From positions 41,167 to 105,166 of the forward strand of contig CAZWXK010000002.1 in assembly GCA_964637875.1 (NCBI GenBank): DNA of 64,000 nucleotides, given 5' to 3'. Of this stretch, positions 25,311 to 34,447 are shown one piece after another (position 1 is the first letter of the stretch; every line of letters begins with the position of its first letter). A program made the position numbers and the translations under genes. The notes beneath the pieces were generated by a model that was not told the origin of the DNA, did not search any database, and saw only the letters and a program-made list of their open reading frames with translations. Source of the DNA: UBA5972 sp964637875. GTDB lineage: Bacteria > Pseudomonadota > Alphaproteobacteria > Rhodobacterales > Rhodobacteraceae.

Positions 25311-25343
25311 CGCCCAGTGATTCAAATCGTCTGGGGGGACAAG

Positions 25344-25793
25344 ATGATCACGGACGGGGACGCCGACGTCACCGAAGTGCTGCCGCAGGAAGCCTGGGAC
25401 ATTCTGAAATCCGAACCCGACTCGGTTCTGGTTGATGTCCGCACCAAGGCCGAATGGTCCTATGTGGGAATCCCTGATCTCGACGATCTGGGAAAGGCAC
25501 CTCTTCTGGTTGAATGGCTGGCCTATCCCGAGATGACCGTGAACCCGGAATTCACCGGCGAGTTGTTTTCACGCTTCGGGGATCGGTTCCCCCGAAAGAT
25601 CCTGTTCGTTTGTCGCTCGGGCGTGCGTTCGCAAGATGCGGCAGAGTATGTGGCCAATGTTTTGGGCGAAATAGGACGCAAGGCCCTGTGCATCAACGTG
25701 CTCGAGGGTTTCGAAGGTGACCTCGACAAGCACAAGCATCGGGGAAATCTGAACGGATGGAAAAAGCGTGGACTTCCCTGGAGGCAGTCCTGA
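25344..25793 (+). CDS. Rhodanese-like domain protein
   Basis: A 149-residue single-domain rhodanese. The fold is shown by VLVDVRTKAEWSYVGIP and the active-site loop FVCRSGVRS, with catalytic cysteine in CRSGVR. Such proteins carry persulfide sulfur; the acceptor is unknown. The ATG at 25344 (GGGGGA site) is preferred over a GTG nine codons upstream. It ends 26 bases before dnaA and shares its promoter region, a neighbourhood I know from other Rhodobacterales. Confidence 0.85.
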   Translation: MITDGDADVTEVLPQEAWDILKSEPDSVLVDVRTKAEWSYVGIPDLDDLGKAPLLVEWLAYPEMTVNPEFTGELFSRFGDRFPRKILFVCRSGVRSQDAAEYVANVLGEIGRKALCINVLEGFEGDLDKHKHRGNLNGWKKRGLPWRQS

Positions 25794-25819
25794 ACAAGAA
25801 AAACAAGAACGGATCGGAA

Positions 25820-27193
25820 ATGACCAAGGACAGCTGGGGGCGCGTTCGCGATGAGTTGCAGCAGGAAATCGGCAGGGATGCCTTCAACAACTGGATCAAG
25901 CCGCTTGAACTGATCGGCGATGAAAATGGTGTCGCACGATTTTCGGTGCCCACAAACTTTCTGGGCGATTGGGTTGCGCGCAATTATGGCGACCGGATTC
26001 TGCAGGGTTTTGCAAAAAGCGGTTGTTCGATCGAACGTCTCGATTTTTCTGTTCCCGCCCGGACGGCAGGCCGTGACCGGGCCGCTCCGGGGCCAGCCGT
26101 GGCAACGCGCCGGGACGCGGCCCCAAGCCATGCCCGCGGGCGCGAAATCGATCTGCCCGGCTCGCCGCTGGATGCGCGTTTCACCTTTGACAGTTTCGTC
26201 GTTGGCAAGCCCAACGAACTGGCCCATGCTGCCGCGCGCCGGGTGGCCGAGGGCGGGGCTGTCACCTTCAACCCGCTGTTCCTTTATGGCGGCGTGGGCC
26301 TGGGCAAGACCCATCTGATGCACGCGATTGCCTGGGAGGTACAGAAACGTCGGCCCGATGCGCGGGTGTTGTATCTGTCGGCCGAACAGTTCATGTACCG
26401 GTTCGTCCAGTCGCTGCGATTCAAGGACATGATCGGTTTCAAGGAGATGTTCCGTTCTGTTGATGTCCTCATGGTGGATGATGTGCAGTTCATTGCCGGC
26501 AAGGAAAGCACGCAGGACGAATTTTTCCATACATTCAACGCGCTTGTGGACCAGAACAAGCAGATCGTCATATCGGCCGACCGCGCACCGGGCGAAATCG
26601 ATGGCCTGGAGGAGCGGATCCGTTCGCGTCTGCAATGGGGGCTGGTGGTCGATCTGCACCCCACGGATTACGAATTGCGTCTGGGCATCCTGCAATCCAA
26701 ATCGGAAATACAGGCCGGGTTCTATCCCGATGTGCGGGTTGCCGACGGTGTGCTGGAATTTCTCGCACATCGGATTTCGACCAATGTTCGGGTTCTCGAA
26801 GGAGCGCTTACGCGGCTTTACGCCTTTGCATCGCTGGTGGGGCGCGAGGTGACGCTCGAGGTTGCTCAGGAATGTCTTGCCGATATCCTGCGGGCATCGG
26901 ATCGCAAGGTGACCATCGACGAAATCATTCGCAAGGTGGCCGATCACTACAATCTGCGTCTGTCCGACATGCTGTCGCCACGGCGCGCACGATCGGTTGC
27001 CCGTCCCCGACAGGTGGCAATGTTTCTGGCCAAGACGCTGACCTCGAAATCCCTGCCCGAGATTGGCCGCCGCTTTGGCGGGCGCGACCACACGACGGTC
27101 ATTCATGCGGTGCGCAAGATCGAGGAGCTGAAGGCCATCGACTGTCAGATCGCCGAGGATATCGAGCTTTTGCGCCGCATGCTCGAGGCCTGA
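25820..27193 (+). CDS. dnaA: Chromosomal replication initiator DnaA
   Basis: A 457-residue AAA+ initiator that binds origin DNA boxes and unwinds oriC. Domain I (WGRVRDELQQEIGRDAFNNW) is followed by a variable linker, then the AAA+ core with Walker A GGVGLGKTH (about 155-163), Walker B LMVDDVQF and the arginine-finger region. The C-terminal DNA-binding helix-turn-helix signature GGRDHTTVIHAVRKIE is at about 418-433. The ATG at 25820 gives the standard N-terminus; the upstream ATG at 25757 lies inside the rhodanese gene. dnaN follows after 173 bases. Confidence 0.97.
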   Translation: MTKDSWGRVRDELQQEIGRDAFNNWIKPLELIGDENGVARFSVPTNFLGDWVARNYGDRILQGFAKSGCSIERLDFSVPARTAGRDRAAPGPAVATRRDAAPSHARGREIDLPGSPLDARFTFDSFVVGKPNELAHAAARRVAEGGAVTFNPLFLYGGVGLGKTHLMHAIAWEVQKRRPDARVLYLSAEQFMYRFVQSLRFKDMIGFKEMFRSVDVLMVDDVQFIAGKESTQDEFFHTFNALVDQNKQIVISADRAPGEIDGLEERIRSRLQWGLVVDLHPTDYELRLGILQSKSEIQAGFYPDVRVADGVLEFLAHRISTNVRVLEGALTRLYAFASLVGREVTLEVAQECLADILRASDRKVTIDEIIRKVADHYNLRLSDMLSPRRARSVARPRQVAMFLAKTLTSKSLPEIGRRFGGRDHTTVIHAVRKIEELKAIDCQIAEDIELLRRMLEA

Positions 27194-27366
27194 GTCCCCC
27201 GTGCAGGGTCTCGGGGCGGGTACGAAACGCGATATTTTCGGTCGTCGGCCCCCCGAGGCGGGGCTTGTGGACTTGACCGGCCGCGTAATCCCGTCAACAA
27301 AGAAAACGCCACAGATTTCGGGGGGCGTGGCAATCATGCCCCCTTGTCCACCCGAGGAGTGAGGGC

Positions 27367-28473
27367 ATGAAAGTCAGCATCGAACGCAGCGCACTTCTGA
27401 AAGCCATGAGTCAGGCACAATCGGTGGTCGAGCGGCGCAACACGATCCCGATCCTGGCCAACGTGCTGATCGAGGCCGAGGGCGGTGTGGCCAGCTTTCG
27501 CGCGACCGACCTGGATATCGAGGTCATCGACCGGGCACAGGCCCAGGTCGAAAGGCCCGGCGCCTCGACGGTGGCTGCGCATATTCTGCACGAGATCGTG
27601 CGCAAGCTGCCTGACGGCGCAATCGTGGAGCTGTTCGATGATGGCGCGTCGGGCCGGCTCGAGGTGCGCGCCGGGAGGTCGCATTTCTCGTTGGCCACCT
27701 TGCCGAAGGAGGATTTCCCGGTCATGGCCTCGTCCGAATACAGCTGCAATTTCTCGGCCCCCGCGCCGGTTCTGCGCCGCCTGTTCGACAAGTCCAAATT
27801 CGCCATTTCGACCGAGGAAACCCGGTATTATCTGAACGGTGTCTACATGCATGCGGCCGACGGCAATCTGAGATGTGTCGCAACCGACGGTCATCGTCTG
27901 GCCCGGATCGACGCGCCCCTTCCCGAGGGCGCGGCGGAAATGCCCGGTGTGATCGTCCCGCGCAAGACTGTGGGCGAGCTGCGCAAGCTGCTGGATGATG
28001 ACGACATGCAGATCGCGGTGTCGGTGTCGGAAACCAAGATCCGCTTTGCGACCCCTGAAATTACCCTGACGTCCAAGGTCATCGACGGTACATTTCCCGA
28101 TTACACGCGCGTGATTCCGGTCAGCAACAGTCGCCGACTCGAGGTGGATGCCGCTGAATTCGCCCAGGCTGTCGATCGCGTTTCGACAGTGTCGTCCGAA
28201 CGATCGCGCGCGGTCAAGCTGTCGCTGGACGAAGATCGTCTGATTCTTTCGGTCAACGCCCCCGATAGCGGCGCCGCCGAGGAAGAGCTGGCTGTCGCAT
28301 ACGGGGACGAACCGCTGGAGATCGGGTTCAACGCCAAGTATCTGCTGGAAATCGCAGGCCAGGTGGATCGCGAGAACGCCGTCTTTCTGTTCAATGGATC
28401 GGGAGATCCGACCTTGATGCGCGAGGGCAACGACGAGACAGCCGTCTATGTCGTGATGCCGATGCGGGTGTAG
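27367..28473 (+). CDS. dnaN: DNA polymerase III beta subunit (sliding clamp)
   Basis: A 368-residue ring-forming processivity clamp. N-terminus MKVSIERSALLKAMSQAQS with VVERRNTIPILANVLIEA, later FPVMASSEYS, LVRRLF-type second domain start (VLRRLFDKSKFAISTEETRY) and the C-terminus AVYVVMPMRV, which forms part of the protein-binding pocket. Length is normal. GAGGAG precedes the ATG. recF starts four bases after the stop. Confidence 0.98.
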   Translation: MKVSIERSALLKAMSQAQSVVERRNTIPILANVLIEAEGGVASFRATDLDIEVIDRAQAQVERPGASTVAAHILHEIVRKLPDGAIVELFDDGASGRLEVRAGRSHFSLATLPKEDFPVMASSEYSCNFSAPAPVLRRLFDKSKFAISTEETRYYLNGVYMHAADGNLRCVATDGHRLARIDAPLPEGAAEMPGVIVPRKTVGELRKLLDDDDMQIAVSVSETKIRFATPEITLTSKVIDGTFPDYTRVIPVSNSRRLEVDAAEFAQAVDRVSTVSSERSRAVKLSLDEDRLILSVNAPDSGAAEEELAVAYGDEPLEIGFNAKYLLEIAGQVDRENAVFLFNGSGDPTLMREGNDETAVYVVMPMRV

Positions 28474-28477
28474 CCGA

Positions 28478-29587
28478 TTGGCAGGTCTGGCCGTCCATTC
28501 GCTGACGCTGTCAGGCTTTCGCTCATATGGGTCGGCGCGGCTGGATGCGGATGGCCGACCGATTGCCTTTTATGGCGCCAATGGTGTCGGCAAGACCAAT
28601 ATCCTCGAGGCTGTGTCGATGCTGTCCCCCGGCCGTGGGATCCGCCGCGCAAGCGTTGCGGAAATGATTCGCCAGCCCGGCGCGCCCGGTTGGAAGATCA
28701 CCGCCACCGTCGGGCGACAGGGGCAGCTGCACGAAATCGAAACCTGGGTCGAGGGGGCGAACCAGCGCCGGTTGCGCCTGAACGGCAAGACCGTGTCGCA
28801 ACTGACCCTTGGACAGCTGGTGCCCATGATCTGGCTGGTGCCTGCGATGGACCGGTTGTGGCTGGAGGGGGCCGAGGGCCGCCGGCGGTTTGTCGATCGC
28901 ATGACGATGAGCCTTTTTCCCGATCACGCCGGGGCCATCCTGACCTATGAGAAATCCTTGCGCGAACGCAACCGCCTGCTCAGGGACGGGGTATGGGATG
29001 ACGGCTGGTATCGTGCGATCGAGGCCAGAATGGCCGAATCCGGCGCCCTGATCTCGGGAAAACGCATGCAGGCGCTGGCATTGCTGAGCAAGGCGCAGGA
29101 AAGGACGACGGGCTTTCCCGTTGCCACTCTGTCCCTTGTCTCGCGCGACGACACGGTCGGTGCCCTGGATCGGGCCGATCTGGCGACCGCCCTGGCCGAG
29201 GGGCGTCGCCGCGACATGGCCGCCGGTCGCAGCCTGATCGGGCCACATCGGGCCGACCTCAGGGCGGTATATGCCGCCAAGGGCGTTGACGCGCGCCATT
29301 GCTCTACCGGCGAACAGAAAGCCCTGCTGATTTCGTTGATCCTGGCCAATGCGCACGCATTGTCCCGCAAGGCAGGGATTGCACCGATCATCCTGCTGGA
29401 TGAGGTCGCAGCACATCTCGATGCTGACCGCCGCGCCGCCTTGTATGACGAAATCTGTGCGCTCGGCGCCCAGACATGGTTGACGGGAACCGATCTGAAT
29501 CTGTTCGCGACGCTTGTCGGAAGGGCACGCCTGGTGGAGATCTCGGAAAAGGCGGGCATGTCCATCATCCGGGAAAGGGATCTGTGA
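28478..29587 (+). CDS. recF: DNA replication and repair protein RecF
   Basis: A 369-residue SMC-like ATPase that loads RecA at gaps with RecO and RecR. Walker A is GANGVGKTNILEA (about residues 30-42), with LTLSGFRSY in front. The ABC-type signature STGEQKALLISLILANA and Walker B IILLDEVAAHLD are near the C-terminus. The start is TTG at 28478, four bases after the dnaN stop; no ATG precedes the conserved N-terminus. Confidence 0.96.
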   Translation: MAGLAVHSLTLSGFRSYGSARLDADGRPIAFYGANGVGKTNILEAVSMLSPGRGIRRASVAEMIRQPGAPGWKITATVGRQGQLHEIETWVEGANQRRLRLNGKTVSQLTLGQLVPMIWLVPAMDRLWLEGAEGRRRFVDRMTMSLFPDHAGAILTYEKSLRERNRLLRDGVWDDGWYRAIEARMAESGALISGKRMQALALLSKAQERTTGFPVATLSLVSRDDTVGALDRADLATALAEGRRRDMAAGRSLIGPHRADLRAVYAAKGVDARHCSTGEQKALLISLILANAHALSRKAGIAPIILLDEVAAHLDADRRAALYDEICALGAQTWLTGTDLNLFATLVGRARLVEISEKAGMSIIRERDL

Positions 29588-29716
29588 AATGAAAGATCCT
29601 GTTCCGGCGCTACTGCGGGCCGGGGAAATGCAGCTGTTCTGAATGCAACCGCCTGTCGCAACATCGACGAAACTCCGGCTCGACTCTCATGACGCGCCCT
29701 TTTACCAATAGGCCCC

Positions 29717-30337
29717 ATGTCGATCTCATTTCATCAACTGGCCCTTTACGGGGGTGCGCTGCTTGCCCTTTTTCTGGTGCCCGGCCCGGTCTGGGCGGCT
29801 CTGGTCGCACGGGCCTTGTCAGGCGGGTTTCACGCCGCCTGGCCGCTGGCGGCCGGGGTTGTCGTGGGCGATGGTCTGTGGCCGGTTCTGGCGGTGTTCG
29901 GGGTGACATGGCTGGTGTCTCTCTATGGCGATTTTCTGGTGGTTCTGCGCTATGGCGGGGCACTCATGCTTGCGGTGATGGGGCTTGCGCTGCTGCGCCG
30001 GCCCGGCCGCGCGCTCAGCGGCGACAGCCGCCTGACGGCGCCGGGGGCGTGGGCCGGGTTTTCGACGGGTGTCCTGGTGATCCTGGGCAACCCAAAGGCA
30101 ATCCTGTTCTACATGGGAATCCTGCCCGGGTTTTTTGACATTCGCCAGATCAACGGCTGGGACATCGCGGCAATAGCCCTTGTTTCGATGCTCATACCGT
30201 TTTCAGGCAACCTGGTTCTGGCGCTTTCCCTGGGGCGCGCGCGCCGCCTGATTTCCTCGTCGCGGGCGTTGCGGCGGGTCAATGTCGGCTCGGGAATAGC
30301 CCTGCTTGGCGTGGGCGCGCTCATCGCCCTGACCTGA
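29717..30337 (+). CDS. LysE/RhtB-type exporter
   Basis: A 206-residue inner-membrane protein with five to six hydrophobic segments (ALYGGALLALFLVPGPVWAAL at the N-terminus; GVLVILGNPKAILFYMGILPG in the middle). The N-terminal PGP and the GNPKA(I/T)LF motif are hallmarks of LysE-family exporters of amino acids. The substrate cannot be read from sequence. It lies between recF and gyrB, 129 bases after recF. Confidence 0.88.
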   Translation: MSISFHQLALYGGALLALFLVPGPVWAALVARALSGGFHAAWPLAAGVVVGDGLWPVLAVFGVTWLVSLYGDFLVVLRYGGALMLAVMGLALLRRPGRALSGDSRLTAPGAWAGFSTGVLVILGNPKAILFYMGILPGFFDIRQINGWDIAAIALVSMLIPFSGNLVLALSLGRARRLISSSRALRRVNVGSGIALLGVGALIALT

Positions 30338-30370
30338 GGGACGAAAACCCCAAAATCTAGTGTCGGATGG

Positions 30371-30399
30371 GTGACATTACCCTGACCAGCGCGTATATG
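30371..30399 (+). promoter_or_regulatory. Promoter of gyrB
   Basis: GTGACA (30371-30376), a 17-base spacer and TATATG (30394-30399), 27 bases before the gyrB ATG. Confidence 0.55.
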
Positions 30400-30426
30400 T
30401 AGGGGGTATGAAACTGGGCGGAAATC

Positions 30427-32844
30427 ATGGCTGAAAACCTGCGCGAAAACGAAGAATACGGTGCTGAATCGATCAAGGTTCTCAAGGGCCTGGAGGCGGT
30501 GCGCAAACGTCCCGGCATGTATATCGGCGACACCGATGACGGCTCGGGTCTGCATCATATGGTCTACGAGGTCGTGGACAACGGCATCGACGAGGCGCTT
30601 GCCGGCTATTGCGACACGGTCGAGGTGATCATCCACGCCGACAATTCGGTCAGTGTACGCGACAACGGCCGCGGCATTCCGGTCGGGATTCACGAGGGCG
30701 AGGGCGTTTCGGCGGCCGAGGTCATCATGACCCAGCTGCATGCGGGCGGCAAGTTCGACAGTAATTCCTACAAGGTGTCGGGCGGTCTGCACGGCGTGGG
30801 CGTATCGGTTGTCAATGCCCTGTCCGAGTGGCTGGAGCTGCGCATCTGGCGCGACGGCAAGGAACATTTCGCACGCTTCGAGCATGGCGAAACCGTCGAA
30901 CACCTGCGCGTGGTCGGGGATGCGGGCGAGCGCAAGGGAACCGAGGTGCGGTTTCTGGCGTCGCTCGATACCTTTTCCGACCTGAATTACAATTTCAGAA
31001 CGCTCGAGAATCGCCTGCGCGAACTGGCCTTCCTGAATTCCGGTGTGCGCATCCGTATCGAAGACCGCCGCCCGGCCGAGCGGCTGGTATCCGAGATGAT
31101 GTATGAGGGCGGTGTGCGCGAATTCGTGCGCCATCTGGACCGCTCGAAAAACCCGCTTATCCCCGAGCCGATCTATATCACCGGCACGCGCGACGATATC
31201 GGGGTCGAGGTCGCGATGTGGTGGAACGACAGCTACCACGAAAACGTGCTGCCCTTTACCAACAACATTCCCCAGCGCGACGGCGGCACCCATCTGGCGG
31301 GATTTCGGGGTGCCTTGACGCGCACGATCAACGCCTATGCCCAGTCAAGCGGCATCGCGAAAAAGGAAAAGGTCAGCTTTACCGGCGACGACGCGCGCGA
31401 GGGGCTGACCTGCGTTCTGTCGGTCAAGGTGCCGGACCCGAAATTCAGCAGCCAGACCAAGGACAAGCTGGTTTCCTCCGAGGTGCGCCCCGCGGTCGAG
31501 GGGCTGATGAACGAAAAGCTGGGGGAATGGTTCGAGGAACACCCCAACGAGGCCCGCGCCGTTGTCAGCAAGATCGTCGAGGCCGCGCTGGCCCGCGAAG
31601 CCGCCCGCAAGGCGCGCGAGCTGACCCGCCGCAAGACGGCGATGGATGTCGCCAGCCTGCCGGGCAAGCTGGCCGATTGCCAGGAAAAGGACCCGTCGAA
31701 ATCCGAACTTTTCCTCGTCGAGGGCGACAGCGCCGGCGGCAGCGCCAAGCAGGGCCGTTCGCGCCAGAATCAGGCGGTGCTGCCGCTTCGCGGCAAGATC
31801 CTGAACGTGGAACGGGCGCGGTTCGACCGCATGTTGTCCAGCCAGGAAATCGGTACACTGATCACCGCGCTGGGCACCGGCATCGGCCGCGACGAATTCG
31901 ACATTTCCAAGCTGCGTTATCACAAGGTCATCATCATGACCGATGCCGATGTGGACGGCGCCCATATCCGCACGCTGCTGCTGACCTTCTTTTTCCGCCA
32001 GATGCCCGAGCTGATCGAAGGCGGCTATCTGTATATCGCGCAGCCGCCGCTTTACAAGGTCAGTCGCGGCAAGTCCGAGGTCTATCTCAAGGATCAGGCC
32101 GCGCTTGAAGACTACCTTATAGAACAGGGCCTTGAAGGCGCGGTTCTGCGCCTTGGCACGGGCGAGGAAATCGCCGGCGCCGACCTGAACCGGGTCGTTC
32201 AGGGTGCGCGCCAGTTCCGCCGCGTGCTGGATGCCTTCCCGACCCATTACCCGCGCCACATCCTGGAACAGGCCGCCCTTGCCGGCGCCTTTGATGCCGG
32301 GCAGGCCGATGACGACCTACAGGCAGTGGCCGACCGCGTTGCCCAGCGTCTGGACCAGGTCGCCGCTGAATATGAACGGGGCTGGAGCGGGCGCATCACC
32401 CAGGATCACGGTATCCGGCTGTCACGTATCCTGCGCGGGGTCGAGGAAATCCGCACACTTGACGGGGCCGTCCTGCGTTCGGGCGAGGCCCGGCGGCTGT
32501 CACAGATATCGCTGGCTACACGCGAATCGTTCGACACCCCTGCGCGGCTTGCCCGAAGGGAGCGCGAGCAGATCATCCACGGCCCGACCGACCTGTTGCA
32601 GGCCGTGCTGAAAGAGGGCGAAAAGGGCCTGTCCATGCAGCGCTACAAGGGGCTGGGCGAGATGAACCCCGAGCAGCTCTGGGAAACGACGCTCGATCCC
32701 GAGGCGCGCAGCCTGTTGCAGGTGCGGGTCGAGGATCTGGCCGAGGCCGACGACATTTTCACCAAGCTGATGGGCGATGTTGTCGAGCCGAGGCGCGAAT
32801 TCATCCAGAAGAACGCGCTGTCGGTGGCCAACCTCGATTTCTGA
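30427..32844 (+). CDS. gyrB: DNA gyrase subunit B
   Basis: An 805-residue ATPase subunit of gyrase, which introduces negative supercoils with GyrA. GHKL ATPase motifs: VVDNGIDEALAGY, VRDNGRGIPV and GGLHGVGVSVVNALS. Transducer domain follows. TOPRIM: EGDSAGGSAKQGR (about residue 430) and MTDADVDGAHIRTLLL. C-terminal motif QRYKGLGEMNPEQLWETT is exact. Length fits GyrB and not ParE. It has its own promoter. Confidence 0.98.
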   Translation: MAENLRENEEYGAESIKVLKGLEAVRKRPGMYIGDTDDGSGLHHMVYEVVDNGIDEALAGYCDTVEVIIHADNSVSVRDNGRGIPVGIHEGEGVSAAEVIMTQLHAGGKFDSNSYKVSGGLHGVGVSVVNALSEWLELRIWRDGKEHFARFEHGETVEHLRVVGDAGERKGTEVRFLASLDTFSDLNYNFRTLENRLRELAFLNSGVRIRIEDRRPAERLVSEMMYEGGVREFVRHLDRSKNPLIPEPIYITGTRDDIGVEVAMWWNDSYHENVLPFTNNIPQRDGGTHLAGFRGALTRTINAYAQSSGIAKKEKVSFTGDDAREGLTCVLSVKVPDPKFSSQTKDKLVSSEVRPAVEGLMNEKLGEWFEEHPNEARAVVSKIVEAALAREAARKARELTRRKTAMDVASLPGKLADCQEKDPSKSELFLVEGDSAGGSAKQGRSRQNQAVLPLRGKILNVERARFDRMLSSQEIGTLITALGTGIGRDEFDISKLRYHKVIIMTDADVDGAHIRTLLLTFFFRQMPELIEGGYLYIAQPPLYKVSRGKSEVYLKDQAALEDYLIEQGLEGAVLRLGTGEEIAGADLNRVVQGARQFRRVLDAFPTHYPRHILEQAALAGAFDAGQADDDLQAVADRVAQRLDQVAAEYERGWSGRITQDHGIRLSRILRGVEEIRTLDGAVLRSGEARRLSQISLATRESFDTPARLARREREQIIHGPTDLLQAVLKEGEKGLSMQRYKGLGEMNPEQLWETTLDPEARSLLQVRVEDLAEADDIFTKLMGDVVEPRREFIQKNALSVANLDF

Positions 32845-32909
32845 GGGGGAAGCGGCGCTCTCGACCTGTCGGACGAAGGCGCATCGTTCGCAATCCGCAC
32901 GGGAAACGA

Positions 32910-32928
32910 CAGGGCTTCTTCAGCCCTG
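32910..32928. terminator. Convergent-gene hairpin between gyrB and the cyclodeaminase-like gene
   Basis: CAGGGCT (32910-32916), loop TCTTC, AGCCCTG (32922-32928). A perfect seven-base stem over the stop codon of the minus-strand gene; no T-run, so its terminator role is uncertain. Confidence 0.4.
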
Positions 32929-33843
32929 CGCACAGCTGCGGCGGATGAAGTTGGCGGTCATCAGATCCAGATGCGCGCCGCCGCCATTCTTGAACAGGGT
33001 GATCTCGCTGTCGCTCTGGCGCACAAACCTGCCCGATTCCAGATCGCGGTAATCGGCGACGATATCCTGCCTGGTGATGACCCCGGTATTCATCGGGATC
33101 ATCAACTCACCCGTTTCCATGGCCGTCTTGCGCGAATCGACAAAGATTCGGGCACGCCGCAAGCTGTCGTCATCGACTTCGCGCATGTCGGGCAGATAGG
33201 CGCCGATCAGATCGAGATGCTGACCCGGGCGCAACCATTCGCCCCGCAACAGAGGCTCTTTCGTCATTGTGCAGGTGCAGACGATATCGGCCTTGGCAAC
33301 CGCCGCTTCCAGGTTGTCAGCGGAGGAAATCCGATGGTTGGGATATGCGCGCCTGATCGCCTCGACCTTTTGCGGCGTCCGGTTCCAGATCGTGAATCGG
33401 GCGTCGGGGAAAAGCGCGCAATAGGCTTCGATCAGGGATCGTGCCACACTCCCGGCCCCGACAATCAGGATTACGCTGCTGTCGGGGCGTGCCAGCCGAC
33501 GTGCCGCCAGCAGCGAATCACCGGCGGTTTTCCATTTGGTCACCAGGTGAAAATCGATCACGGCCTCCAACACCCCGGTCCGGTCGGAAAACAGGGTGAC
33601 AACGCCGTTGATCGAGCCGGGCCCCTTGCTGGCGTCGTTTCCCGGAAAGATCTGGCATGTCTTGACGGCAATCCCCAGGCCGTCAACCCACGCGTGGCGT
33701 GACAGCATGGTATCGGTGCCGCGGCGCATCACCACGTCTTGCAGCTGTGCCTCGGGCAGGCGGTGGCCCGCAGCCAACGCGTCGGTCAGTGCCAGCCAGT
33801 CGAGGTTCTTTTCGGCACTGGAATCAATGATCTGCAAGTCCAT
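32920..33843 (-). CDS. Ornithine cyclodeaminase/mu-crystallin family protein
   Basis: A 307-residue NAD(P)-binding enzyme of the OCD/mu-crystallin fold. The dinucleotide loop is IVGAGSVARSLIEAY (about residue 130), followed by FTIWNRTPQKVEAIRRAYP. The family C-terminal half includes DIVCTCTMTKEPLLRGEWL and DLIGAYLPDMREVDD. Members are ornithine cyclodeaminases, ketimine reductases or alanine dehydrogenases, and I cannot decide among them. The ATG at 33843 has AGAGGG in front. It lies ten bases after the DUF188 gene and probably shares its transcript. Confidence 0.85.
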   Translation of the reverse strand: MDLQIIDSSAEKNLDWLALTDALAAGHRLPEAQLQDVVMRRGTDTMLSRHAWVDGLGIAVKTCQIFPGNDASKGPGSINGVVTLFSDRTGVLEAVIDFHLVTKWKTAGDSLLAARRLARPDSSVILIVGAGSVARSLIEAYCALFPDARFTIWNRTPQKVEAIRRAYPNHRISSADNLEAAVAKADIVCTCTMTKEPLLRGEWLRPGQHLDLIGAYLPDMREVDDDSLRRARIFVDSRKTAMETGELMIPMNTGVITRQDIVADYRDLESGRFVRQSDSEITLFKNGGGAHLDLMTANFIRRSCAQG

Positions 33844-33853
33844 ATCAACCCTC

Positions 33854-34306
33854 TCATCCACTGTTCGCCGCACGCACCAGCCGTTCCAGGGCGTCGAGAA
33901 ACCGCGATCTGTCACGTCGGGAAAACCCCTTGCTGCCACCTTGCCTGAATGGATCCGAGGCCCTGAGGTCGGCCATCAGGTCGCGCATGGCAAGGCGGTT
34001 GCCGATATTGGCGGCAGTGAACAGGTCGCCATCATGGCGAAGTGCCGCCGCACCCCCCTCGATGACACGCGCGGCCAGCGGGATATCGGCGGTAATCACG
34101 ATGTCTCCCCTTGCGGCGCGCTCGGCGATCCATTTGTCGGCCTCGTCAGGTCCCGACTCGACGATCACGGTTTCGACCAGTGGATGCGGGCTGGGCCGTA
34201 TGCCGCCGTTTGACACGATAACCAGGCGCAGGCCGTGCCTTTCGGCAACCTTGAGGGCCTCGTTCCTGACGGGGCAGGCGTCGGCATCGACATAGATCGT
34301 GGTCAT
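33854..34306 (-). CDS. DUF188 (YaiI/YqxD) family protein
   Basis: A 150-residue protein with the family signature IYVDADACPVRNEALKVAER at the start and VITADIPLAARVIEGG later (acidic residues as in PIN-like nucleases). The C-terminal half has the conserved DLMADLR and SRFLDALERLV. A PIN-like nuclease role has been proposed for the family; function is not established. The ATG at 34306 gives the typical start; the frame upstream runs antisense to glpK and is spurious. Confidence 0.88.
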   Translation of the reverse strand: MTTIYVDADACPVRNEALKVAERHGLRLVIVSNGGIRPSPHPLVETVIVESGPDEADKWIAERAARGDIVITADIPLAARVIEGGAAALRHDGDLFTAANIGNRLAMRDLMADLRASDPFRQGGSKGFSRRDRSRFLDALERLVRAANSG

Positions 34307-34447
34307 TTCGCGCAAATCCGCCTTGTTCGGGGCGAGCTTACCCGCCGTTCCCCGGGCCTTCAAGCGCCCCCACGAGCGGTTGTAATCCATGCGTCTTTGG
34401 GCAAGAAATGTCATGTGACAGACCGGGCTGCGACAAGGGGGCGGGCA

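Larger units (their letters stand above)
24999..25343. other. 345-base gap between rpsT and the rhodanese gene
   Basis: It holds the rpsT terminator (25030-25060) and a candidate promoter (25281-25310). I looked for DnaA boxes (TTATCCACA and close variants) and AT-rich 13-mers typical of an origin and saw none. No RNA gene or small gene could be supported. Confidence 0.6.

Noticed and set aside
24999..27366. A replication origin in the gaps around dnaA (24999-25343 and 27194-27366).
   Set aside because: No cluster of DnaA boxes and no AT-rich unwinding repeats could be seen; alphaproteobacterial origins are often away from dnaA.
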